Source: Saccharopolyspora shandongensis
GTDB taxonomy: Bacteria; Actinomycetota; Actinomycetes; Mycobacteriales; Pseudonocardiaceae
Direction: 5' to 3'
DNA length: 64,000 nucleotides
Assembly (NCBI RefSeq): GCF_900106995.1
Contig: NZ_FNOK01000009.1
Location: 171,000 to 234,999, forward strand
Position 1 is the stretch's first letter. Each line of letters begins with the position of its first letter. Under the pieces are notes generated by a model that was not told the origin of the DNA, searched no databases, and was given only the letters and a program-made list of their open reading frames with translations. Position numbers and translations under genes: made by a program. Positions 27,002 through 36,625 of the stretch are shown here, one piece after another.

Positions 27002-27074
27002 AAGACCCGGTTCACCGGCCCCGGCCGCCGCAGGCGAGGCTGTCGGGCACGACGCCGTTCGACGAGGAGGACGC

Positions 27075-27770
27075 ATGCGCACGATCGGGATGCTCGGCGG
27101 GATGAGCTGGGAATCCTCCGCCGAGTACTACCGGCTGCTGAACGAGGAGAGCCGTGCTCGACTCGGTGGCTACAACACCGTGCCGAGCGTGCTGTACAGC
27201 GTAGATTTCGCCGCGATCGTGGCCATGCAGGAGGCCGGTGACTGGGCAGCGGCAGGCCGGCACCTGGCCGACGCCGCGCGCCAGGTGCGCCGCGCCGGAG
27301 CAGACCTGGTCCTGCTCTGCACCAACACGATGCACCAGGTCGCCGAGGAGATCGAGGCGGCGATCGACGTGCCGTTCGTGCACATCGTCGACGCCACCGG
27401 CGCGCGGATCGCGGCCGCCGGCCTCACCCGGGTCGGCCTGCTGGGCACCCGCTACACGATGGAACTCGACTTCTACCGGGCGCGGATGCGCGACCGGCAC
27501 GGCATCGACGTGATCGTCCCGGAGGAACCCGACCGCACCCTGGTGCACGACGTGATCTACCGGGAGCTGACCCGCAACCGGGTCGAGGACGGCTCCCGCG
27601 AGCAGTACGTGCGGATCGTGCGGGGCTTGGCGGAGCGCGGTGCCGAGGCCGTGATCCTCGGCTGCACCGAGATCACGCTGCTGCTCGGCCCGGGCGACAG
27701 CCCGCTGCCGCTGTTCGACTCCACCCGCCTGCACGTCGCGCACGCCCTCGACATCGCACTCGCCCAGTAA
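27075..27770 (+). CDS. Aspartate/glutamate racemase family protein
   Basis: 231 residues starting MRTIGMLGGMSWESSAEYY. The family swaps the configuration at C-alpha without PLP, using two Cys as acid/base. Both are present, in LLCTNTMH and ILGCTEITLLL. GGMSWESS is the substrate-binding loop of broad-specificity racemases such as YgeA, so the product could be a D-amino acid used in cell wall or signalling; the substrate is not determinable. The ATG has GAGGAGGA a few bases upstream. Convergent with aroG over a perfect hairpin. Not part of the mycobacterial gene order. Confidence 0.9.
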   Translation: MRTIGMLGGMSWESSAEYYRLLNEESRARLGGYNTVPSVLYSVDFAAIVAMQEAGDWAAAGRHLADAARQVRRAGADLVLLCTNTMHQVAEEIEAAIDVPFVHIVDATGARIAAAGLTRVGLLGTRYTMELDFYRARMRDRHGIDVIVPEEPDRTLVHDVIYRELTRNRVEDGSREQYVRIVRGLAERGAEAVILGCTEITLLLGPGDSPLPLFDSTRLHVAHALDIALAQ

Positions 27771-27775
27771 TCGCA

Positions 27776-27810
27776 GGAGGGCCCGGAACCGCTCGGGTTC
27801 CGGGCCCTCC
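27776..27810. terminator. Strong bidirectional terminator (15-bp stem)
   Basis: GGAGGGCCCGGAACC (27776-27790) pairs perfectly with 27796-27810 around loop GCTCG, between the convergent racemase and aroG genes. Confidence 0.92.
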
Positions 27811-27828
27811 CGACTGCTTCCCGCTGGT

Positions 27829-29298
<1,470 letters not shown>

Positions 29299-29775
29299 TC
29301 AGTAGCCGCCGCCGAGCTTGCGGTGGTCCCAGGTGATCTTCCGGGTGGGGGTGAAACGCAGCCCGACCCGCTTCGCGGCCTTGGCGCGCAGGACGGCCCG
29401 GGCCTCCTCGCTCGCCGCCAGCTCGCCCGGGGCCGCCGTGCCGTAGCGCTCGGCCAGGCTCAGGCCGATGCGCTCGACGTCCTCCGGCGCGTCCAGGAAC
29501 TGCACGTCGCACTCCAGCGAGACGCCGCGCAGCTCGCCGTACTCCGTGCCGGTCTCCAGCAGCAGCGTGGCGCGCGGATCGCGGCGCAGGTTCAGCGTCT
29601 TCTGCGACCGGCCGTAGGACCACACCTCGATCACCGGGCCGTCGTGCACGAACCACATCGGCACCAGGTGCGGTCGCCCGTCGGCCTTCACCGTCGCCAG
29701 CACGACGATCCGGCGCCGGGCGATGAAGTCGACGATCTCGTCCTCGGACATGGTGATCTGACCGCGACGCGACAT
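29299..29775 (-). CDS. PPOX-class (pyridoxamine 5'-phosphate oxidase-like) oxidoreductase
   Basis: 158 residues. A split beta-barrel flavin/F420 fold: DFIARRRIVVLATVKADGRPHLVPMWF, IEVWSYGRSQKTLNLRRDPRATLLLETG and GVSLECDVQFLDAPEDVERIG. Actinobacterial members use F420 or bind heme/biliverdin. The C-terminus (RFTPTRKITWDHRKLGGGY) is typical. ATG 29775 was selected because the basic residues MSRRGQITMSEDE lead straight into the first helix. A 12-bp palindrome lies 43 bases upstream. Substrate unknown. Confidence 0.85.
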   Translation of the reverse strand: MSRRGQITMSEDEIVDFIARRRIVVLATVKADGRPHLVPMWFVHDGPVIEVWSYGRSQKTLNLRRDPRATLLLETGTEYGELRGVSLECDVQFLDAPEDVERIGLSLAERYGTAAPGELAASEEARAVLRAKAAKRVGLRFTPTRKITWDHRKLGGGY

Positions 29776-29817
29776 TGCAGCGCTCCGTTTCCCGCTGGGC
29801 CGGTGGTGTGCCGATCT

Positions 29818-29829
29818 TGTTCCGGAACA
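29818..29829. promoter_or_regulatory. Palindromic operator candidate upstream of the PPOX gene
   Basis: TGTTCCGGAACA is a perfect 12-bp palindrome 43 bases upstream of the PPOX ATG. Its size and place fit a dimeric repressor site; the regulator is unknown. Confidence 0.4.
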
Positions 29830-29917
29830 CCCCACCACGTCAACGGAAGACCGCCCGCCGAAGATCATCCGAACCGACGAGGCGGACGCTGGGCGTCGTG
29901 GTGCGGAAGACGCCGAG

Positions 29918-31381
29918 CTAGCTCGTGGCGGCGGCCTTCTCCTGCTGCCACTCGGCCTCGATCGCGTCTGCGTCGTAGCCCACCGGCTCCCAGCGCTTGG
30001 CCAGCAGCGCCACCAGGCCCATCAGCGGGGCGAGCGCGATCACCCAGAACACGCCGCTGCCCAGCGATGCGCTGAGCACCGGGAAGAAGAACAGCGCCAG
30101 CGTCGAACCGACCCGCAGGGTGCCCTGGTTGAAGCCGATGCCGGTGCCGCGCATCGTCGTCGGGTAGCTCAGGGACGCGAAGCTCATGAAGTGCGCGCCC
30201 GGCCCGGAGGCCTGCGCGAACATGAACGCGCCCAGTGCAAAGATCGCGAACAGCACGTACGCGGTCGCCGACGGCTTGCCGATCAGCGCCAGCACCACCA
30301 GCGACGTCAGCTGCACGGCGAACCCGATGAACGTCATCTTCCAGGCGCCCGCCCTGTTGGCGAGCCGGATGCCGAGCAGGCCACCGGTGACGGCGAAGAC
30401 CAGGTTGAGCACCAGCGAGGCGGTGATCGTGTTCAGCGCGCCCTGGGCGAGGATGCTCGCGATGATGATCGGCAGCCCGTAGGCGACCGCGTTGTAGCCG
30501 AAGGTCTGGGCGAGGCCGATGACCAGCGCCTGGAACGTCCGGGCGCGGTAGCGGGGCTGGAACAGCTGCGCGAAGTCCCGCAGCCCGCGGCGCTCGGCCT
30601 GGGGCTTCACCACCTCCGCGTCCGGCGCGACCACGGCGTTGACGCCGTAGGACTTGCGCAGGATCTTCGCGGCCCGCTCCAGGTCGCCCTGGTTTGCCGC
30701 CCAGGACGGCGACTCGTTCATGTACTTGTTGCGCACCAGCAGGATCACCAGCGCGGGCACCGCGCCGAAGCCGACGGTGAACCGCCACAGCAGGCCGTGG
30801 TGCTCGTCGGGCAGCACGAAGTACAGCGCCATGATCACCAGGTAGCAACCGCTGGTGGCCACGTACCAGGCGGGCGACCACGCCGCGGTGCGGGAGCCCT
30901 TGCTGCCCTTGCCCTTCAGCCGGGAGAACTCGGCCAGGAAGGCCATCGCGACCGGGATGTCCATGCCGACGCCGAAGCCCATCAGGAACCGGAAGAAGAT
31001 CAGGACCTCCATGTTCGGCGCGAGCGCGCAGCCGAGCGCGGAGACCACGAAGAACAGCATGTCGGCCATGAACACGCGGTAGCGGCCGAGCCGGTCCACC
31101 AGCAGGCCACCGAGCCACGCACCGAAGATCGCGCCGACGCTGATGGAGGCGGTGACGGCGCCGGCCCCGGCCGGGGAGAGCCCGAACTGCTGCTTGATGT
31201 CGGTGATGCCGTAGGCCAGCGAAGTGAGGTCGTAGGCGTCCAGGAAGATCCCGCCGAGGGCCAGCAGCACGATCATCTTCGCGTGGCTGCCCCGTGCCGC
31301 ACCCGAGTTGACCAGTTCGGTGACGTCCCGAGCCGAGCGAATGAGCACGGGCTCGCGCTCGGCGACCGGTTGCGTGGACAC
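29918..31381 (-). CDS. MFS transporter, sugar/aromatic acid symporter type
   Basis: 487 residues with 12 predicted membrane helices. The MFS loop motif appears as DRLGRYRVF after helix 2, and a second copy-like motif after helix 4 (FLAEFSRLKGKGS). DLTSLAYGITDI in helix 1 resembles the D-x-x(D/E) proton-coupling motif of the aromatic acid/phosphate symporter branch. GTG start at 31381 follows GGAGGGG. Substrate unknown. The gene has no obvious catabolic partner nearby. Confidence 0.85.
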   Translation of the reverse strand: MSTQPVAEREPVLIRSARDVTELVNSGAARGSHAKMIVLLALGGIFLDAYDLTSLAYGITDIKQQFGLSPAGAGAVTASISVGAIFGAWLGGLLVDRLGRYRVFMADMLFFVVSALGCALAPNMEVLIFFRFLMGFGVGMDIPVAMAFLAEFSRLKGKGSKGSRTAAWSPAWYVATSGCYLVIMALYFVLPDEHHGLLWRFTVGFGAVPALVILLVRNKYMNESPSWAANQGDLERAAKILRKSYGVNAVVAPDAEVVKPQAERRGLRDFAQLFQPRYRARTFQALVIGLAQTFGYNAVAYGLPIIIASILAQGALNTITASLVLNLVFAVTGGLLGIRLANRAGAWKMTFIGFAVQLTSLVVLALIGKPSATAYVLFAIFALGAFMFAQASGPGAHFMSFASLSYPTTMRGTGIGFNQGTLRVGSTLALFFFPVLSASLGSGVFWVIALAPLMGLVALLAKRWEPVGYDADAIEAEWQQEKAAATS

Positions 31382-31477
31382 GGCTGCACCCCTCCGAAGT
31401 TCTCGTATCGCGCCTGCAGGCGCGAGCGAGGAGTTAGCCTAACTGGTGGAACGAATGCGTCCACATGCTGAAACAAG

Positions 31478-32296
31478 TCAGCGCACGGCAGCGATCAACC
31501 GGTCGATGCCGCTGCGGATCCGACCCGCGTCGGCGGGGGTAAGCAGGAACATCTGCTCGCCGGTCGAGCCGCGTTCGGTGTGGTCGAGGTAGCGGCCGTC
31601 GGGCTCGGCGTTGTCGAACCAGCGCACCACCGGCGACCGCCGCACGCGGCCGTGCGGGTCGCGCAGGTTCGCCGCGATCTGGCCGCCGCGCACGTGCACC
31701 GCGTTCCCGATCTCGTGGTACGCGGCCACCTGCTGGTCACCGCTGCTGCCGCGCGACTGCGTCACCTCTTGCATCATGCTGTCCGGCATCTCCTCGGCCT
31801 GCGGGGCCGGTTTGAGGGAGCTGGCCGGAACCCGCACCGCAGGGCGGTTACCCGGCGGCGCAGGCGGCAGCGTCGGCAGAACCACTTGGGAGAGCTGCAT
31901 CTTCTCGTGCACCTCGACGGTGAGCGCGCCACCGAACCGGTCGGTCTCCCCCGGCTCCTGCACGCCAAGCACCACCCGGTCGCCTTCGGTCAAGGCGGCG
32001 ACGGTGCGCCAGGCCGCGTCGCTGGCGAAGTCCGGGAACCACAGCGAGTCGACCCACAGGTACGGCTTGGTGAGCACCTTCAACGCCTGCGCCAGGCCCG
32101 GGTCGACCTCGTTGTTCACCAGGATGCCCAGCTCCGCCATGGTGCCGGCCTCGCGCTGGGCGACCTCGCCGAGCTGCTGCTTGGTGCGGCCGTAGGCCGG
32201 TCCTTCCAGCGGCAGCGTGAGGTCGTCTAGTTCGAGGTAGCTGCGGACGAGGTAGAGGTGCAGCGGGTGCAGTTGCCAGCGGCCGACGAGGGCCAC
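31478..32296 (-). CDS. espG: EspG-family ESX secretion-associated protein
   Basis: 272 residues from GTG 32296 with GGGGGAGG upstream. EspG proteins are cytoplasmic chaperones that bind PE/PPE-type substrates and hand them to type VII secretion systems. Matching features are the N-terminal LDLYLVRSYL-like strand (LHLYLVRSYLELDDLTLPLEGPAYG), long central beta-sheet and the C-terminal TPADAGRIRSGIDRLIAAVR helix. It is the last gene of a four-gene operon with a PPE-like substrate; three hairpins separate it from that gene. No EccB/C/D/E or MycP genes lie in the window. Confidence 0.85.
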   Translation of the reverse strand: MALVGRWQLHPLHLYLVRSYLELDDLTLPLEGPAYGRTKQQLGEVAQREAGTMAELGILVNNEVDPGLAQALKVLTKPYLWVDSLWFPDFASDAAWRTVAALTEGDRVVLGVQEPGETDRFGGALTVEVHEKMQLSQVVLPTLPPAPPGNRPAVRVPASSLKPAPQAEEMPDSMMQEVTQSRGSSGDQQVAAYHEIGNAVHVRGGQIAANLRDPHGRVRRSPVVRWFDNAEPDGRYLDHTERGSTGEQMFLLTPADAGRIRSGIDRLIAAVR

Positions 32297-32343
32297 GTGT
32301 CCTCCCCCAAGGAGTGATCGGTGTTGTCGGTTGGGTCGACTTG

Positions 32344-32462
32344 CCGCAATTCCAATGGAAATCGAAGGTCCAATTTCCATTGAAATTGCGGAAGTTATCC
32401 ACAGGTGTCGGCGTGTCGTGGTGCGACACGCCGACGATCCGCAGTTTCAACTGAAACTGCGG
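32344..32462. repeat. Three consecutive hairpins between the PPE-like gene and espG
   Basis: Hairpin 1 spans 32344-32391 (arms about 20 bp, starting CCGCAATT, with mismatches). Hairpin 2 is GTCGGCGTGTCG/CGACACGCCGAC at 32407-32435 with loop TGGTG. Hairpin 3 is a nearly loopless 24-bp palindrome at 32439-32462, starting CCGCAGTTTCAA. Hairpins 1 and 3 share arm sequence CCGCARTTTCAA. Between 1 and 2 is TTATCCACA (32395-32403), identical to a DnaA box. The 171-base gap holds no gene and could attenuate or process the operon mRNA. Confidence 0.75.
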
Positions 32463-32467
32463 AGTGA

Positions 32468-33970
32468 TCAGGCGCCGAAAACGGGTGGCGCGGTCTTGGG
32501 CATGTCTTCGAGCCAGATGTCGTCCTGCTCTTCGAGCCACCCGGGACGCTCGTGATCCTGGTCCTCGGAGCCTTGGCCGCGCTGACCTGCCGCGCCCGTC
32601 CCGCCGGCGCCCGTGCCACCGCGTCCGGCCGCACCGCCCGCGGCACCGGCCGCGCCACCGGCTGCGCCGCCAGCGCCGAGCCCGCCAACTCCGGCACGAC
32701 CACCTGCTCCGAGCGCGCCCGCACCAGCACCGGCGCCTAGCCGACCGGCGCCACCTGCACCGAGCCCGCCGGGCTTACCGCCGCCAGCACCACCGGCACC
32801 GCCGCGGCCCATTCCTGGACCACCGCCAGGCCCGCCACGTCCCATTCCGGGCCCGGGGCCACCGGGGCCAGTGCGTCCCGCTCCGGGGCCGGGCAGGTAG
32901 CCGATGCCCGCGTCTCCCTGCCCAACGCGGCCGGGGAGCCCGGAGCCGGGGATATCACCTGGCAGCCTGGCCGGCGAGTCGCCCGGGGTCCACGCCGATC
33001 CGGTCTTTGCCGGAATGTTGGGGTTTCCGCCGGTGATGTCGCCGACGTTGGCGACTGAAGGCGTCGAGGGCTGTCCGCTGCCCTTGCGGTTCCTCGGCTG
33101 AACCGGCGGGGGCGGCGGCTCGATGGGCGGCGGCGGGGGCGGCGGTGGGGGCGGCGGAGGCGGCGGCGTGGGCTTGTCGTTGAGGTCCCGGTAAGCCGGA
33201 ACCGAAGTGTCCACATTGGAGTACGTGGGACTGAGCACCCGCCCCATGGTCTCCTGCGCCCCGCGCTCGGCCTGCTGCCGCTCCCTCATCTGCGCCAGCG
33301 CGTCGAGACCGCCACCGGCGACTCCAGCCGGGATGCTCGCCAGCATGGTCCGACCGTAGTGGTGCCCCTCGGGTTCCGGGACCATCGCCTTGACCTGACC
33401 GGCACCCGAGGCGGCTTCCTCGATCTTGTTGCCGGTCAGGTGGAATGCCTCGGAGCTGCTGGACATCCAGTTGACCAGCGGTTCCGCCGACTCGTTGGCC
33501 GCATCGGCGGCCTCGCCCTCCCAGCCGCCCGAGATCGCCGCACCGGCCTCGCGCTGCAGCGCTGGCCCGATGTCCTTCAGCTTCGCGGCGATTTCCCGCC
33601 ACTGCTGGGCGGCTCTGGTGGCCTTTTCCTGGTCCAGCGAACGCTGGTTGGTGTCGTAGAGCTCCTGGTGGCTGTAGGACTGCCAGTTCTCCTGCTGGGT
33701 GATCGATGCGGGGTCGAACTCCATGCCGCTGGCCAGCGCCCTGTTCTGCGCCTCAAGCTGTTGGCGGAGCTGCTCGTTGTGCTGCTCGGAAGCCGCAGCA
33801 GCGGCCTCCTGGGCGTTTTGTGCCCGGGAGTTGTAGCCGAACAGGTCCGCGCCGGCGTCGTAGGCCCCGCCAGCGCCCTGGGCGACGGCGTTGCCAACCG
33901 TGGAGGCAGTGTCAACGACGGCGCCACCGACGTCTTTGGCTACACCCCCGGCCCACTCGAAAAACCCCAT
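32468..33970 (-). CDS. PPE-like/WXG-type ESX substrate with Pro- and Gly-rich tail
   Basis: 500 residues. Residues 1-240 are helical and contain W...SG-W-G-type helical hairpin features (NWQSYSHQEL, ISGGWEGEAADAANESAEPLVNWM), as in PPE/WXG100 substrates. Then comes a run of 14 Pro broken only by an IEP, a Ser/Thr/Pro linker, and about 130 residues of Gly/Ala/Arg repeats (GPGMGRGGPGG, GAGGAGR...). The acidic end DDIWLEDMPKTAPPVFG resembles conserved tails of Pseudonocardiaceae PPE-like proteins. Probably exported by an ESX system encoded elsewhere with the help of EspG. Function outside unknown. Confidence 0.75.
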   Translation of the reverse strand: MGFFEWAGGVAKDVGGAVVDTASTVGNAVAQGAGGAYDAGADLFGYNSRAQNAQEAAAAASEQHNEQLRQQLEAQNRALASGMEFDPASITQQENWQSYSHQELYDTNQRSLDQEKATRAAQQWREIAAKLKDIGPALQREAGAAISGGWEGEAADAANESAEPLVNWMSSSSEAFHLTGNKIEEAASGAGQVKAMVPEPEGHHYGRTMLASIPAGVAGGGLDALAQMRERQQAERGAQETMGRVLSPTYSNVDTSVPAYRDLNDKPTPPPPPPPPPPPPPPIEPPPPPVQPRNRKGSGQPSTPSVANVGDITGGNPNIPAKTGSAWTPGDSPARLPGDIPGSGLPGRVGQGDAGIGYLPGPGAGRTGPGGPGPGMGRGGPGGGPGMGRGGAGGAGGGKPGGLGAGGAGRLGAGAGAGALGAGGRAGVGGLGAGGAAGGAAGAAGGAAGRGGTGAGGTGAAGQRGQGSEDQDHERPGWLEEQDDIWLEDMPKTAPPVFGA

Positions 33971-33981
33971 CGATCCCCCAG

Positions 33982-34503
33982 CTATCTCGGCATCCGAGGC
34001 GCAATAGCCTCAGCAATCTTCAAACCCTCGGCACACTCATCGAGCCCCTGGTCACGGAACTCACTCACATCGATGATGATCACACCACCACCAGCGTTGA
34101 ACAGAGCCGAACAGATCCGCGCCTGCGTCGCACTCTTGTCAATCGCACTAGCCGCAGGACGCCCATCGACCTCTGCGCGGTCAAACTTCGCCCAGTTGTC
34201 CTGCTTGCCGTACGACTCGACTGTCTTCTCCTGGTTCTTGGAGAAAGTCGCCCTGAACGGACGCCCGTTGAAGCGGCAGCCCGGCTCTGAGGAAGTACTC
34301 GAGTCAGGCTCGCCAGACTCCTCGAAACCAAACGACTTCAGCTCTTCAGGCGTCAGCAGCGCACAAGGATCGATCGCGGCGAGCCCCTGTGGCTCCTCCT
34401 TGGGAGGCGGGGCGTCACTCGATGCCGGACCGCCACAGGCTGCGATGGCCAGCATTGCTGTGCCGACACACGTCGCAACCGCAGTTCGAGACAACGTCCT
34501 CAC
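33982..34503 (-). CDS. DUF3558 lipoprotein
   Basis: 173 residues. A lipobox MLAIAAC closes the signal peptide. The DUF3558 pattern is present: IDPCALLTPEELKSFGF, EPGCRFNG and a C-terminal ICSALFN...CAEGLKIAEAI with paired Cys. These actinobacterial lipoproteins often flank ESX genes; function unknown. The GTG start overlaps the stop of the upstream gene by 4 bases (GTGA), so translation is coupled; the next gene follows after 11 bases. Confidence 0.85.
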   Translation of the reverse strand: MRTLSRTAVATCVGTAMLAIAACGGPASSDAPPPKEEPQGLAAIDPCALLTPEELKSFGFEESGEPDSSTSSEPGCRFNGRPFRATFSKNQEKTVESYGKQDNWAKFDRAEVDGRPAASAIDKSATQARICSALFNAGGGVIIIDVSEFRDQGLDECAEGLKIAEAIAPRMPR

Positions 34504-34934
34504 GCCTGACTACCCCTCTGCAAGTCCTCACCGATCTGCTCGTCAGTAGCAACGTAGTCCCTCGCCGCTTGACGGAAGAGGTCCGCCTTCTGGATCAACT
34601 CGTCACGCAGCTTTCCCAGCAAGTCAGCCGAACCGTTTTCTCCCACGGCCTTCTGCCCGAACTTCGCCGCCAACTCCTGCGCGGAGCGATACTCCCCCAA
34701 ACCGTCAATACGACCCAATTTGGCTGCAGCTTGGGCAAGATCGTCGACTTCTTCTGCCTTGCGCTCGTAGACGTCGGCCGCTTTGTTGGCTGCGTCGGGG
34801 TTCATCTTCAGCTGGCCGGATGAAACCTGCTGCGACAGCTGGTCGTTCTGCTGCGCGATCGCGCCCAGCGCCGCACCGGCACCGGCGAAGCCGACGGCCG
34901 AGCCCAGCTCCCCAGATAAGTACGCGTCAGCCAT
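34500..34934 (-). CDS. Small helical ESX-associated protein (EspC/WXG-like)
   Basis: 144 residues. It begins MADAYLSGELGSAVGFAGAGAALGAIAQQ, then long helices (ANKAADVYERKAEEVDDLAQAAAKLGRI, DELIQKADLFRQAARDYVATDEQIGEDLQRG). Mostly helical with a Gly-rich first part and a YxxxD-like element near the C-terminus (YVATDEQ), a type VII export signal form. First gene of the operon with DUF3558, PPE-like and EspG genes; GGAGGGGG precedes the ATG. Likely a small partner or substrate of the PPE-like protein; the exact family is uncertain. Confidence 0.75.
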   Translation of the reverse strand: MADAYLSGELGSAVGFAGAGAALGAIAQQNDQLSQQVSSGQLKMNPDAANKAADVYERKAEEVDDLAQAAAKLGRIDGLGEYRSAQELAAKFGQKAVGENGSADLLGKLRDELIQKADLFRQAARDYVATDEQIGEDLQRGSQA

Positions 34935-35061
34935 CCCGAGCCCCCTCCGGCACAGATCGTCCAACCGGGAAGAACTCTAGCGAACCGGACATCGCGCACG
35001 CGTGTGAACTCGAAAGATGATCACATGACGGGCTCACTTCACCCGTTGAGACTAGTCAGGA

Positions 35062-35373
35062 ATGAAGCCCACCGAATCCAAGACTGATTCCTCGATCACG
35101 GCAGTCAACCGAACCGGAGAGGCGTTGGGGAGCCCGGAAGAATTCATGGCCGAACTTCGGGACCTGGCGCGGGAAACCGCTCCGCGGTTGTTCGCCCTGT
35201 GCGAGGAGTTCGGCGATCGCCACGACGCGCAGGTCGAGTACTGGGGCATGGCCTTCGACGACTGAGCCGACGTCGTCAGCGCATCCGGCCAAGTTCGGGC
35301 CAGCTTCCGGTCCGCCGAGGCCGCGCTCAGCCGGTTGTCGCGGCGATCGAACCTGCATCTCGTCTGGGCTTGA
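35062..35373 (+). pseudogene. Small hypothetical gene interrupted by an in-frame TGA
   Basis: The frame opens with ATG 35062 and codes 67 residues to TGA 35263-35265 (ends YWGMAFDD). Beyond the stop the same frame continues for 35 codons (ADVVSASGQVRASFRSAEAALS...NLHLVW) before TGA at 35371-35373. The second part keeps high GC at third positions and fits the tail of a roughly 100-residue actinobacterial protein family (…FALCEEFGDR...WGMAF...DVVS...ASFRSAE), which I recall without a name. It is therefore a nonsense-mutated gene or a readthrough case. It is divergent from the ESX operon. Confidence 0.65.
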
Positions 35374-35382
35374 ACGTGCGAA

Positions 35383-35423
35383 AGGCGCCGCCGCCCGACC
35401 TCACGGGTCAGACGGCGGCGCCT
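35383..35423 (-). terminator. Terminator of the PFK gene
   Basis: AGGCGCCGCCG (35383-35393) pairs perfectly with CGGCGGCGCCT (35413-35423), 10 bases past the PFK stop. Confidence 0.85.
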
Positions 35424-35433
35424 ATCGGGCGGC

Positions 35434-36471
35434 TCAGCCGAAGAGGACTTCGGCTTCTGCGTAGCGCTCCAGGGGCACCGTCTTCAGCGATGCCGTTGCT
35501 TCGCGCAGGGGCACCCGGACGATGTCCGTGCCGCGCAGCGCCACCATCTTGCCGTAGTCGCCTTCCGTGATCGCGTCGATCGCGTGCAGGCCGAAGCGGG
35601 TCGCCAGCACCCGGTCGTAGGCCGTCGGCGTGCCTCCGCGCTGCACGTGGCCGAGGACCATCGCGCGCGACTCCTTGCCCGTGCGCGCCGCGATCTCCTC
35701 CGCCAGCCAGGTGCCGACGCCGCCCAGCCGGACGTGGCCGAAGGCGTCCTTCTCGCCCGTCAGCAGCAGTTCCTTGCCGCCCTCCGGAACCGCTCCCTCG
35801 GCGACCACGATGATCGGCGCGTACTGGCGCTCGAAGCGCTGCTCCACCCAGGCGCAGACCTTCTCGACGCTGAACGGCTGCTCCGGCACGAGGATGACGT
35901 TCGCGCCGCCCGCCAGCCCGGAGTGCAGCGCGATCCACCCCGCGTGCCGACCCATCACCTCGACCACCAGCGCCCTGTGGTGCGACTCCGCCGTCGTGCG
36001 CAAACGGTCGATGGCCTCCGTGGCGATGTGCACCGCCGTGTCGAAGCCGAACGTGTAGTCGGTGGCGTCCAGGTCGTTGTCGATCGTCTTGGGCACGCCG
36101 ACCACCGGCACGCCGTCGTGGGTGAGCTGCTCGGCGACGCCGAGGGTGTCCTCGCCGCCGATCGCGATCAGCGCGTCCACCCGGTTCTCCTCCAAGGTCG
36201 CCTTGAGCCGGGCGATCCCGTCGTCGACCTTGTACGGGTTGGTGCGCGACGAGCCCAGGATGGTGCCGCCCCGGTTGAGGATGTCCTCCACCTTGTCCAG
36301 GGTCAGCGGCATGGTCAGGCCCTCCACCGGACCCAGCCATCCGCTGCGGAATCCCAGGATCTCGTGCTGGTGCACCGAAATCCCCTTGCGGGTCACCGCG
36401 CGGAGCACCGCGTTGAGCCCGGGGCAGTCGCCGCCACCGGTGAGCACTCCGACACGCATTCCAGCCGGCAT
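35434..36471 (-). CDS. pfkA: 6-phosphofructokinase, pyrophosphate-dependent signature
   Basis: 345 residues. It phosphorylates fructose 6-phosphate to fructose 1,6-bisphosphate in glycolysis. GGGDCPGLN opens the phosphate-donor site. The key donor residues are Asp in GGEDT (residues 105-109) and Lys in PKTIDND (127-133). In the PFK family Gly at the first spot favours ATP, while Asp with Lys selects pyrophosphate, as in the Amycolatopsis methanolica enzyme; PPi enzymes are reversible. MGRHAGWIAL and the substrate His/Arg residues are intact. ATG 36471 has GAGGAGG about 12 bases upstream; ATG 36459 is an alternative. Confidence 0.92.
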   Translation of the reverse strand: MPAGMRVGVLTGGGDCPGLNAVLRAVTRKGISVHQHEILGFRSGWLGPVEGLTMPLTLDKVEDILNRGGTILGSSRTNPYKVDDGIARLKATLEENRVDALIAIGGEDTLGVAEQLTHDGVPVVGVPKTIDNDLDATDYTFGFDTAVHIATEAIDRLRTTAESHHRALVVEVMGRHAGWIALHSGLAGGANVILVPEQPFSVEKVCAWVEQRFERQYAPIIVVAEGAVPEGGKELLLTGEKDAFGHVRLGGVGTWLAEEIAARTGKESRAMVLGHVQRGGTPTAYDRVLATRFGLHAIDAITEGDYGKMVALRGTDIVRVPLREATASLKTVPLERYAEAEVLFG

Positions 36472-36625
36472 CGCTTTTCGCCGCCTCCTCGAATTCAGCC
36501 CAGAAAGGACGTGATCTGCATCTCCCCCTGGCCACAGCGTGGCACGAACTGGATCGTTGCAGCAAGTACCCGGGAAGTTACCGGTCGCGACCGCGGAGCT
36601 GGGAACGTGCGAGGTCCGGAGCCGA

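Noticed and set aside
32395..32403. Replication origin suggested by a DnaA box
   Set aside because: Only one TTATCCACA is present and no dnaA, dnaN or cluster of boxes is nearby.
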